Of a DNA stretch of 56,245 bases, positions 7,568 to 15,242 are shown piece after piece. The translations under genes and the position numbers were made by a program. How positions within the stretch are numbered: the stretch's first letter is position 1; each line of letters begins with the position of its first letter. The notes beneath the pieces are model-generated. The model worked only from the letters and a program-made list of their open reading frames with translations, made no database searches and was not told the origin of the DNA. The stretch lies in contig JAWXTY010000009.1 of the NCBI GenBank assembly GCA_044433115.1, positions 1 to 56,245 of the forward strand. The letters are read 5' to 3'. The stretch comes from CAKUIA01 sp044433115. GTDB taxonomy: Bacteria > Verrucomicrobiota > Verrucomicrobiia > Opitutales > Intestinicryptomonadaceae.

Positions 7568-8614
7568 ATGAGCAAGGACAAAAAGAATTCTAAAAAAGAT
7601 ATACGTAGTTCGGCGGCGGAGTACTTGACTTATGTGTCGGCTGTTGGCGGCGAAGAAGGTAGCGTCGAGATGCGTTATGAAGATGAGAATATTTGGCTTA
7701 CTCAAAAAATGATGGCTCAACTTTATAATGTGGAACTAAGTACTATCAATGAACATATAAAGAAAATCTTAGAAGATAGTGAACTTGAAGAGCTTGGAAC
7801 TATTCGGAATTTCCGAATAGTTCAAACTGAGGGCAATAGAGAGGTGGCTCGTCAAGTAAAGCATTATAGCTTGCAAATGATTATTGCTGTGGGATTTAAG
7901 GTTAATAATGAGAGGGCTGTTCAGTTTCGTAAATGGGCAAATTCTATTGTAAAAGACTACACTATTCAAGGTTGGGTAATGGACGATGAACGTCTTAAGA
8001 AGGGCGGAAGTGTACTAACTAAAGATTATTTTAAAAAGCAGTTACAAAAAGTCAGAGAAATTAGGCTATCTGAACGCAGGTTCTATCAAAAAATAACAGA
8101 TATTTATGCGACTGCCCTAGACTACGACCCATCTGCAAAGGCAACTAAGCGATTCTTTGCAAATGTGCAAAACAAAATGCATTACAGCATACACGGCAAC
8201 ACTGCTACAGAAGTTATATATAATAGAGCCGATGCAGAAAAGGAAAATATGGGGCTTCAAACTTGGGAGGAATTCCCTGAGGGTAAAATCCAAAAGTATG
8301 ATGTTTCTCTTGCAAAAAACTACCTAGACGAAAAGGAAATTCTGCATCTAGAGCATATAGTTTCTGCTTATTTAGATTTTGCTGAGCTACAAGCTATGAA
8401 CAATATACCTATGACTATGGCAGATTGGGAAACTCGCTTAAATGGCTTTTTAACTTTACTCGATAGAGAAGTTTTAAACAATGCAGGTAAAGTATCTGCA
8501 GAAATGGCAAAGCTTCACGCCGAAACCGAATTTGAAAAGTTCCGCATCGTTCAAGACAGACTTTACAAGAGCGACTTTGACAAATTTATAGATTTAGAAG
8601 AAAATCTAGATTAG
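7568..8614 (+). CDS. rhuM: RhuM family protein
   Basis: The 348-residue protein shows the hallmarks of the RhuM family (first described as a virulence-associated island protein). These are the N-terminal block IWLTQKMMAQLYNV with STINEHIKKIL, which is a DNA-binding-like module, then AVGFKVNNERAVQFRKWA, and a helical C-terminal region. Full family length is present. A GGAGG sequence lies 12 bases before the ATG, a little far but the best ribosome binding site in this region. RhuM genes are often found in restriction-modification and mobile islands, in keeping with mod, abi and the helicase upstream. The biochemical role is not known. Confidence 0.85.
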   Translation: MSKDKKNSKKDIRSSAAEYLTYVSAVGGEEGSVEMRYEDENIWLTQKMMAQLYNVELSTINEHIKKILEDSELEELGTIRNFRIVQTEGNREVARQVKHYSLQMIIAVGFKVNNERAVQFRKWANSIVKDYTIQGWVMDDERLKKGGSVLTKDYFKKQLQKVREIRLSERRFYQKITDIYATALDYDPSAKATKRFFANVQNKMHYSIHGNTATEVIYNRADAEKENMGLQTWEEFPEGKIQKYDVSLAKNYLDEKEILHLEHIVSAYLDFAELQAMNNIPMTMADWETRLNGFLTLLDREVLNNAGKVSAEMAKLHAETEFEKFRIVQDRLYKSDFDKFIDLEENLD

Positions 8615-8623
8615 AGAATTTTA

Positions 8624-9375
8624 TTAAAGCTTGAGGGATTTTAGAATGTCTTCGGAGAGAAGGTCTTTTATATTAGTGTATTTGAGTTTAGTTTTTACTA
8701 CGCAATCTGCTCCACAGCCTACCATATAGGGGAGAAAGTTTATGATTAACTCGTCTTTAGCAAAGGCAAATTCCATATGCTTTAGGAGGTCTTCTAGTTT
8801 TGCTTTTAAGGGGTATTCTCTTTGGGTTAGTTCTATATTTATTGCTTCTAAAAGTTTAAAGTGGCCAAGGTCGTCTTTTAAGATTTCAGCAAGGCTAAGG
8901 TTTGATATGTAGAGAGGGTTGTCGCCTAAGATATAGTTAAACGCTTTGAGTGTTGTTCTGCAACCATTGCCACCTCCTCCAGTTGGGTGGGCGTAGACTA
9001 TAATTGAAAATAAATCGCTTGTGTTTGAATGAAGGTCGTAGTATATTTCTAGTTTGTTATTAGCACCTAAGAAGGTGTAAAAGTTCTTAGATATATCCTC
9101 AATAAAGCCTTCGAAGTCAGACTTATAGCTTCGGTATCTTTCGTTTACAAGGAGATTGGATTCTCGTTTATATCCTTTTTGTATTTAGGCAAATCTTCTC
9201 CTTGAAATTGAAAAATGTCCACCTTAAGCTTTAGCTTGAAATCGACTTCAAGGCTAGAATTATTGTTCGCCTCTTGTATATAAAAACTATCGCCTTGATC
9301 TGCATATAGACTAGGCATAGCGAGTAAGATAAAAAGGCTTAGGCTTGTAAATATCTGGTTAAACTTCTTCTTCAT
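8624..9375 (-). pseudogene. Secreted DUF3298 (RsiV-like) protein, frameshifted in an A tract
   Basis: The start at 9375 encodes a signal peptide (MKKKFNQIFTSLSLFILLAM, then PSLYA) and reads to EDLPKYKK before an early stop at 9145. In the shifted frame the sequence continues without interruption as GYKRESNLLVNERYRSYK to a stop at 8624, giving about 250 residues. The C-terminal part HPTGGGGNGCRTTLKAFNY, then LIINFLPYMVGCGAD and YTNIKDLL, matches the DUF3298 pattern (large sheet domain of RsiV and PdaC-like proteins). One extra A in the five-A run (plus-strand 9175-9179) restores a single frame. It starts 4 bases after the AAA+ gene stop, so the two are one transcription unit. It may be a true null, a slippage site or a sequence error. 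Confidence 0.75.
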
Positions 9376-9379
9376 AGTT

Positions 9380-11515
9380 TTAAATAAATCCTATTTTAGT
9401 GTTATTGCAATTAGTTTTTTGCTTAAAGCTCATCTCTTTTTTGAGCATTGAGACAAAGGTGGCTTGGCTGGGGTGTTCTTCTTCAAATTGTACTTGTTGG
9501 TAGATGTTTTTGAAGTCGCCAGCTGTAAGACTGTCTAGGTAGCTTAAGCCTTTTAGTGTATCGTCTTCAAGAACTTCGGCGTTATATAAAAAGTAGCTTT
9601 TAAAGAGTTTTTCGCGTGCATTTTCTTTTAAATAGCCAAAATTTATCTTGCGTTGGAAGCGTCGCATAGCGGCGGTGTCGATATTTTCAAGTAGGTTTGT
9701 TGAACATATAAAAATACCTCTGTAATTTTCCATTTGAGCAAGGATTTCGTTTGTTTGCGACACTTCCCACGAGCGACTTGCTGTTGTTCTATCTACAAAA
9801 ATAGAGTCGGCTTCATCGATTACAAGTATAGCATTTTCACGCTCAGCTTCTTTGAAGGCTCTTGCGATATTTTTTTCTGTTTCGCCTACGTATTTGTCTT
9901 GTAGGTCTGACATATTCTTTATCACGATGTGCCTTTCAAGGCTGTGAGCTATGTGTTTTGCAAGCTCTGTTTTGCCACTGCCTGGCACGCCTGCAAAGAT
10001 TAAATTCATAGGGCAATTAACTTCCTTAGCGTTGAGCTTTTTATTGTAATTACGCAAAGAAGAAAGCAACCTTTCGTAATCCATATCCATATTTATAATG
10101 TCGCTGTCAAAATGGCTATCTGGCTTATAACGAGCAACTTTGTCATCTGCTTTGCCTTTGATTAAAGTGCTTTGCGAAGATGCTATATCTTCCATTATAT
10201 CCAATATTTTTGCTTTGTTCTCATGCTTAATTATACTTGAGGCATTGTTTACAACGAGGGCAGAACCTGCAGTAGAAAGCTTGTATTTTTGAGTCAATTC
10301 ATAGACATCTTCTAAGGATATTTTCTTGCTTAGAGAAGAATTATTTAGAGCGTTTTCTAGGGCAATCATCTTTTGTTTTTTTGAAAGCCCATCAAATTCT
10401 AAGCTATAAGAAAACCTGCGTTTTGTGGACTCGTCAATCCTGTCTATGCAATTAGTAATCCAAATACTCTTGCCTTTCATCTCGTCTAAATATATATTTA
10501 AATCGCCCTTGTCAGAACTGTCTGTGCCAAAGGAGAAAAGTGAATTTTTGCTAGCTAAAATATTGTCGCACTCGTCAATTAGAGCAATGCCATTTAACTT
10601 ATGAGCAATGTGTTCGCACAGGCAAGCCTTCTTTAACTTTGTGTCAGTATCTCGGCGATTCTCGTGTCGTTTTCTAGGCAAAACAATATCTTTTTTAAGT
10701 TTCTTTATTATAGCTTTTGCAAATTGAGTTTTGCCTGCTCCTGCCTTTCCATATAGTAAAATCTTGCAAGGCTTTTTAGATTTCAACAAGTTTAAAATGA
10801 TTTTTTTAGAGTTTTCCTTTAGGTCAAATGTCGATATGTCAAAGACTTGCGAAGGCTCTTCTAGCTCTGCAATTTTATGTATAAAACTCTTTGAGTCGGC
10901 TCTAATAAAATCGGAATAAGACTCATCTACTGCGAAAATATTTCTTTGCATTTTTTCTATAACATTCATTCTTTGCAATTTAGAATCGCTAGCAATAGCA
11001 TCTACATATGCTTCTTTAGAGCAAAGGATAGCAGCACTTGCCATTACTTCGTTAGTCCTTTTAGAAAAATTTCTAAAAAAATCTACAAATACAGAAAAGT
11101 CATATTGAAGTATAAAAAACAGAAGAACCTTTAATTCATCATCTGAAATTTCTAAAAACTTTTGAACTTCTTTTGCTCTGGCATTTATAACATTGAAGTT
11201 TTTAAAGTCTAGTTTTTCCTCTAAAATATCAACTACTTTTTTACATAGCTTAGGAATAACTATCCTCTCTAATTTTTCACGCCCTATACCTGTTTTTGAA
11301 ATATTTTCACTAATAAAACACCTCCAAGAAAAATCTTCCAAGCCAAAAATTGGCAAAACCTCATTGCGATTCTTTTCTTTTTTTTCTTCGTCTTTTAAAT
11401 TAAAATGCTTATTTATAATAGCCTGAGCTTCCGCTTCCAAGCTAACATTTAGTTTAGACAAAGCAACTATCATACAATTTATAAAATCAGAATATCTATC
11501 AGTTAAGATATTCAT
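9380..11515 (-). CDS. Two-module AAA+ ATPase
   Basis: The 711-residue protein has about 240 N-terminal helical residues. A divergent ATPase module follows (Walker A GKAGAGKT at 256-263, Walker B ALIDECD near 311-317). The second, classical FtsH/Cdc48-type AAA module has Walker A GVPGSGKT (509-516), Walker B VIDEAD (565-570) and an arginine pair in AAMRRF. No protease or zinc motif is present, so it is a remodelling ATPase rather than a protease. The coding frame continues upstream of ATG 11515 for 30-odd codons. An ATG at 11637, 6 bases after the zinc-ribbon gene, would join it if the seven-A run at 11613-11619 had one more base. It is likely co-transcribed with the genes on both sides. Substrate unknown. 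Confidence 0.8.
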   Translation of the reverse strand: MNILTDRYSDFINCMIVALSKLNVSLEAEAQAIINKHFNLKDEEKKEKNRNEVLPIFGLEDFSWRCFISENISKTGIGREKLERIVIPKLCKKVVDILEEKLDFKNFNVINARAKEVQKFLEISDDELKVLLFFILQYDFSVFVDFFRNFSKRTNEVMASAAILCSKEAYVDAIASDSKLQRMNVIEKMQRNIFAVDESYSDFIRADSKSFIHKIAELEEPSQVFDISTFDLKENSKKIILNLLKSKKPCKILLYGKAGAGKTQFAKAIIKKLKKDIVLPRKRHENRRDTDTKLKKACLCEHIAHKLNGIALIDECDNILASKNSLFSFGTDSSDKGDLNIYLDEMKGKSIWITNCIDRIDESTKRRFSYSLEFDGLSKKQKMIALENALNNSSLSKKISLEDVYELTQKYKLSTAGSALVVNNASSIIKHENKAKILDIMEDIASSQSTLIKGKADDKVARYKPDSHFDSDIINMDMDYERLLSSLRNYNKKLNAKEVNCPMNLIFAGVPGSGKTELAKHIAHSLERHIVIKNMSDLQDKYVGETEKNIARAFKEAERENAILVIDEADSIFVDRTTASRSWEVSQTNEILAQMENYRGIFICSTNLLENIDTAAMRRFQRKINFGYLKENAREKLFKSYFLYNAEVLEDDTLKGLSYLDSLTAGDFKNIYQQVQFEEEHPSQATFVSMLKKEMSFKQKTNCNNTKIGFI

Positions 11516-11643
11516 TATATCGCACTTAGCTAAATTTCTAATATAAAAAGCAAAGAGTTTATGTTCCTCAAAGACAGCTTTAACATCGCCTAAAATTGCT
11601 TCATTATTCTGATTTTTTTATTCTCATACACTCTCATAACAAG

Positions 11644-12291
11644 CTACTCTAAGTTTTTTTCTAGCATATTTATAATCAGACCAACTTCTAGTCTATTAGC
11701 AGGCTCTCCATTTATTTCCACAGTATGTAGCTTGAAATAAGAATCACTTATAACTTTAAATTGGAATATTAGCTTCGGGGCTTTTGTTGTATTGAGCCTT
11801 CCTTCAACATTTACATATATTTCTCCATTATCAGAAACTATGCTTTGCCATTTTGCGTCTAAAAAGCCTGCCTCTTCTGTAAATATTTTTTTAGGACAGC
11901 TTGGCGGGTTCCCTATTTGTCCATTCTTTACCAATTCAACATATCTATCTCCAAATAGGCTATTATCAACTTTCGCTAATTGAATTAGGCAAAAAGATAT
12001 TGCAAAGACACACCCAACAAGTCCAATCTTTAAAGTGTTTTTTGAATACTTAATTGCATTTTCAAAATCCATTGCTTTTTTTAATTTGTAAGTTTTATTA
12101 GAATAAATTAAAGATGCAATCCCCATTGTCATTGAGACTAAAAAGCCTACTAATGTATAAAATGGATTTATCGAAAATAAGAAAAAACATATTGAGAACA
12201 ACACGCATAATGCACTTGAAAATGTGTATTGAGGTATTTGTTTTTTGCTTTTTTCTACATTAAATGTTTGGGCATTGCATTTAGGGCACAT
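11644..12291 (-). CDS. Zinc-ribbon membrane protein
   Basis: The N-terminus MCPKCNAQTF carries one CxxC knuckle. Two adjacent hydrophobic segments follow (about residues 22-63) and a third near 92-110, then a soluble domain of about 100 residues with a pair-like element CPKKIF and beta-rich sequence. The second CxxC of a full zinc ribbon is missing. The likely topology places the last domain outside the membrane. It lies first in a minus-strand series with the AAA+ ATPase and the DUF3298 protein, and the spacing to the proposed upstream ATPase start is 6 bases. Family not recognised beyond the zinc-ribbon start. Confidence 0.65.
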   Translation of the reverse strand: MCPKCNAQTFNVEKSKKQIPQYTFSSALCVLFSICFFLFSINPFYTLVGFLVSMTMGIASLIYSNKTYKLKKAMDFENAIKYSKNTLKIGLVGCVFAISFCLIQLAKVDNSLFGDRYVELVKNGQIGNPPSCPKKIFTEEAGFLDAKWQSIVSDNGEIYVNVEGRLNTTKAPKLIFQFKVISDSYFKLHTVEINGEPANRLEVGLIINMLEKNLE

Positions 12292-12308
12292 TACTGCCTT
12301 GTCGCTTA

Positions 12309-12428
12309 TTTAATTTCATCGACAAACTTGCCCCTAAAAAGCTAATACCTTTCCATACCAACACCCCAGAAAAATTCCTAGAGAACTACGAAAACGCACT
12401 AATAGGGGTAAGCGAGATTGTGCTATAA
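12309..12428 (+). pseudogene. Orphan C-terminal gene fragment
   Basis: A 39-codon stretch reads FNFIDKLAPKKLIPFHTNTP, then EKFLENYENALIGVSEIVL and a stop, with coding-like codon use but no start. The IPxHTxxPEKF pattern resembles the C-terminal end of RNase J-like metallo-beta-lactamase fold proteins. Its stop overlaps the end of the convergent nuclease-like gene. It looks like the tail of a gene removed by recombination. Confidence 0.45.
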
Positions 12429-13208
12429 GTCTTCTGCGATTACATTGAAATCTAATTCGAGATTCTTAAAGTTTTCCTTTAAATATGCTCCATCAGCTTC
12501 GTACTTATAACCTTCAGGCGTTTTGAAAACATAAATATCTATGTTTAACTCTTTTAATAATTTTTTTACGTATGTATATTTTCGAGTATTTTCTTTAAGC
12601 CAATGTGCTTGATTTGCAATAGTTGCCTGCTCGCCATCATCAGTATGTGAAAAAAGCATTATGACAGGCTTTGCGGTATAATTTTCTTTTAAATCCAAAT
12701 TTCCTTCTTTTAATAATTCTAAATTTACTTGCTTAGAATAAGTACATATTTCTAAAATTGCCCTAAGCAAGTTTTCCTTATTATTAGGACGTTTTAATTC
12801 TATTAAATTCAAAACATTTTTTTCTTTATCATAACAAATGAAATCTATTTCGCCTACGGAGTCCTTTTCTACTTTTGCAAGTGGATACTCTATATAAATA
12901 TTTTCACCTAATTCCTTTATGCATTTTATATTCCTAGCAATGTTTTTTTCTTCTTGATTTGACTTTGGGTTTACTGTTAGATCTCGTTCTGGCAATGAAT
13001 TTTCTCTATCTATATATTTTATATTTTTTAATTGTTCATATTTCCCTTTTTTAATAATATATTTTGCCCAAACCTCAGTATAAGGCATTTCGTTATCACC
13101 TTTTACTGTGCCTGACCAAGCATTAGGGATCTCTCTGTACCAAATATTGGCATTTTCTTTAGTAATTTCTTCTATTTTAGCAATAGTTTCTTCTTTTGTA
13201 TATGCCAT
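12423..13208 (-). CDS. PD-(D/E)XK nuclease-like protein
   Basis: The core VGEIDFICYDKEKN followed by LIELKRP (Asp122, Glu137, Lys139) matches the D-x(n)-E-x-K signature of the PD-(D/E)XK nuclease superfamily, here with a typical G-E-I-D start to the central strand. At 261 residues it is a small single-domain protein. The N-terminus is charged and helical. It is the last gene of a tight minus-strand series with two unknown genes (4-base gap to the preceding one). A restriction-like or DNA-repair role is inferred. It could also be a dead nuclease-fold scaffold, but all three core residues are present. Confidence 0.6.
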   Translation of the reverse strand: MAYTKEETIAKIEEITKENANIWYREIPNAWSGTVKGDNEMPYTEVWAKYIIKKGKYEQLKNIKYIDRENSLPERDLTVNPKSNQEEKNIARNIKCIKELGENIYIEYPLAKVEKDSVGEIDFICYDKEKNVLNLIELKRPNNKENLLRAILEICTYSKQVNLELLKEGNLDLKENYTAKPVIMLFSHTDDGEQATIANQAHWLKENTRKYTYVKKLLKELNIDIYVFKTPEGYKYEADGAYLKENFKNLELDFNVIAEDL

Positions 13209-13212
13209 AATT

Positions 13213-13557
13213 TTATCTTTCTTTTTGAATTAGTTTTCGGATTGTTCTAAAGTCTGTGTTGGGGCGGTTTATTGAGGTGGCGATGAATTCTAAGAGTTTA
13301 TCGCCCTTTAAGTTTTTTGCTTTGCCTTGTTTTTGTGCCAGTTTTGCTTGTTTTGAGAGGGTATCGTTTTCAGCTCTGCTTTCTGAGAATGATAGTCCTT
13401 GTTTTTGCACGCCTTTTGCTCTATGCAGTTTTGAAATTTTACTATGCTTAAAATCTCTCTTTGCATCGTAAGACATATAACTAGGTATGAAAATTTGCGT
13501 ACCTAGAGGGGTGATATTCACAGAAGGCTTCATTAAATATGGCTTATCTCCTTGCAT
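13213..13557 (-). CDS. Small basic hypothetical protein
   Basis: About 114 residues starting at ATG 13557; an in-frame TTG at 13566 would add three. The middle is rich in Lys, Arg, Gln and Ser, and the C-terminus is helical (LLEFIATSINRPNTDFRTIR). The high positive charge suggests nucleic-acid contact, but no domain is recognised. It lies 18 bases after the preceding gene and 4 bases before the nuclease-like gene, so it is part of one unit. Confidence 0.5.
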   Translation of the reverse strand: MQGDKPYLMKPSVNITPLGTQIFIPSYMSYDAKRDFKHSKISKLHRAKGVQKQGLSFSESRAENDTLSKQAKLAQKQGKAKNLKGDKLLEFIATSINRPNTDFRTIRKLIQKER

Positions 13558-13575
13558 CGCCCACAAGTAATATTT

Positions 13576-14262
13576 TCAGCAAAACAGTTCGTAAATAGCT
13601 TCAAATTCAGCTTCTTCATTTTCAAAACTCGCACCACCAGAAGTATCCCAGCCACGTTCAAAAATCAGTTTACGCCTTAGCTTATCCCTTGTTTTTACTT
13701 GATTTGGATATAACTTTTTTATCAAAGCCCAATTAGCTTTAAACTCCTTTGACGACAATATTTTCTTTTCAAACTCCTCATATTTAACCTTGCCTAAATC
13801 GCTTAAAAAATCTTCATACTTGCCATTAAATACAATATCATTAGCCTCACGAAGCGTTTTTACATCTTTGAATTTAAAAGCATTAAAGCCACAAATACCA
13901 GCGCCCGAAGCGCTATCAAGCAATTCGATTATAGCCCTAATTTTATCTGAATAAATATCAATTTTTCCCTCTAGAGCATCTTTTAAAAGCACAGCATAGT
14001 TTTGAGGGAAGGCAACAAAGGCAGTTTTACTCTGCCAAAATGCAAGGCAAAAGTTGCCATAGGCATTTGCAATTTTATAGACATATTCGCTTGGTCGCTC
14101 TTCTAAAATAGCAGCTAATTCTACAAATAAAAAATCAATAAGAGCAAAATCTCTATCGTCTGCAAAAGGCAACTTCGACAATGCCAATTTTACAGCCTTT
14201 GGGTCATATTGCTCAAAGCCAAAGTTTTTAAATTGTTTGTATATAAAATCATTAGCACTCAT
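13576..14262 (-). CDS. Hypothetical protein, first gene of a three-gene cassette
   Basis: Start at ATG 14262 (MSANDFIYKQFKNFGF). The frame is open further upstream to a TTG at 14319, but the added residues look non-native. The protein is about 228 residues, largely helical, with aromatic and Asp/Lys-rich stretches. There is no membrane segment and no motif I can name. It leads the series that ends with the PD-(D/E)XK protein, so the three may form a small mobile defence or toxin-like unit. This is inference from order and spacing only. Confidence 0.5.
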   Translation of the reverse strand: MSANDFIYKQFKNFGFEQYDPKAVKLALSKLPFADDRDFALIDFLFVELAAILEERPSEYVYKIANAYGNFCLAFWQSKTAFVAFPQNYAVLLKDALEGKIDIYSDKIRAIIELLDSASGAGICGFNAFKFKDVKTLREANDIVFNGKYEDFLSDLGKVKYEEFEKKILSSKEFKANWALIKKLYPNQVKTRDKLRRKLIFERGWDTSGGASFENEEAEFEAIYELFC

Positions 14263-14432
14263 CAAGCTTCTATAAAAATACAAAAATACTTTTTTTACAA
14301 GGAAATAATTTGGGGACAAAACTTCTCCTTATAAAACTAAAAATCTATGCTATTTTAATATTAAATAAAATACTTAAAATTAGGATTAAAAATACCTGAT
14401 AAAAATACCTCTGCAATAATCATAAGCGAGAA

Positions 14433-14456
14433 AGAGCTAAGCGAGAGCGTAGCTCT
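14433..14456. other. Hairpin downstream of the 14470 gene
   Basis: AGAGCTA (14433-14439 region) and TAGCTCT form a 7-bp stem around AGCGAGAGCG. On the minus strand it lies just after the 14470 stop and could slow or end transcription, though the T run is weak. The surrounding plus-strand stretch 14365-14505 also reads open for 46 codons (for example SEKELSESVALPPENSK) and may be another relic. Confidence 0.3.
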
Positions 14457-14469
14457 ACCACCTGAAAAT

Positions 14470-14802
14470 TCAAAAGGTAATTTTAGCATTAGAGAATGTA
14501 TATAAAATATCCTCCATTGAAAAGGAAATTTTTACATTTAAGTATTTTGCAAATTCTTTTATAATAGTCTCTTTGTCTAAACTTTTATGAGAATAATTCG
14601 AGTCTAAATACCTACTTTCAACTTTGCCGTTGTCGATGATGTAAATTTTACGCTTATTTTGCGGAGGGCTTTCGAGGTGAGGTATGCTTATGCCAATAAT
14701 AATATCCTTATACATCCCCTTAGCGATATTCCCTTGCGTGCCTAAAATAAAGCCTAAAGAATTTCCTTTAAGATAGTTCCACTGTATTGAGTTTTTAGTC
14801 AT
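14470..14802 (-). CDS. Hypothetical protein
   Basis: From ATG 14802 this gives about 110 residues (MTKNSIQWNYLKGNSLGFI); the frame extends to a TTG at 14862. An inverted repeat TCGGTTGA/TCAACCGA (14833-14840 and 14859-14866) spans that region, which fits a promoter or operator better than coding sequence. The protein has a glycine-rich start, a beta-like middle and a helical C-terminus. No family is recognised. It points away from the small gene at 15014, sharing the intergenic region with it. Confidence 0.45.
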   Translation of the reverse strand: MTKNSIQWNYLKGNSLGFILGTQGNIAKGMYKDIIIGISIPHLESPPQNKRKIYIIDNGKVESRYLDSNYSHKSLDKETIIKEFAKYLNVKISFSMEDILYTFSNAKITF

Positions 14803-14898
14803 ATCTATACATTCGTCTCCAATGGGGAAATGTCGGTTGAAAAAATAAAAATTATATATCAACCGATATTTTTCTAAGCCAAGCGAATGTATAAGAAC

Positions 14899-14932
14899 TA
14901 AAGCAAGTAAACATAAATTAAAGCAAGTAAAC
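14899..14932 (+). repeat. Pair of direct repeats in a divergent intergenic region
   Basis: TAAAGCAAGTAAAC occurs at 14899-14912 and 14919-14932, exactly 20 bases apart (about two helical turns), between the divergent genes at 14802 and 15014. The arrangement suggests a regulator binding site. Confidence 0.5.
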
Positions 14933-15013
14933 TTATGCTACAAAATTATATTTGTTTACATTTCAATAGCATATTGCTATATAGTATTGCATAAAATTAA
15001 CAAGGAAAACACA

Positions 15014-15202
15014 ATGATAGTATCAGCAGTTCAAAAAGGCGGACTTATTTACATATATGACGAAAAAGGCAGAACAAAGACCAGAAATGGCATACTTGTC
15101 TCATTTACAGGCACGTCCATAAGCTACAAAACCTCAAAAACCAGCAAAACAATCCTTGTTCTTGACGACAAGCTTAAACGCATAAGGACTATATCTATTT
15201 GA
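15014..15202 (+). CDS. Small protein with repeated Y/L-x-DxK strands (62 aa)
   Basis: Start at ATG 15014, preceded by AAGGA 7 bases upstream; the frame extends to TTG 14987 without support. The sequence contains two similar strands, LIYIYDEKGR and ILVLDDKLKR, separated by a Ser/Thr/Lys-rich linker. This suggests a small internally duplicated beta fold. Short proteins of this style (MIVSxVQKG, YDEKGR) occur as uncharacterised genes in many genomes. No function known. Confidence 0.55.
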   Translation: MIVSAVQKGGLIYIYDEKGRTKTRNGILVSFTGTSISYKTSKTSKTILVLDDKLKRIRTISI

Positions 15203-15242
15203 TTAGAAAATACCTATCTATTAATATTAAAAATTATAAAAA

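Noticed and set aside
1..8614. DISARM or complete type III restriction system
   Set aside because: No DrmA/B/C-like genes and no Res subunit are present within the window.
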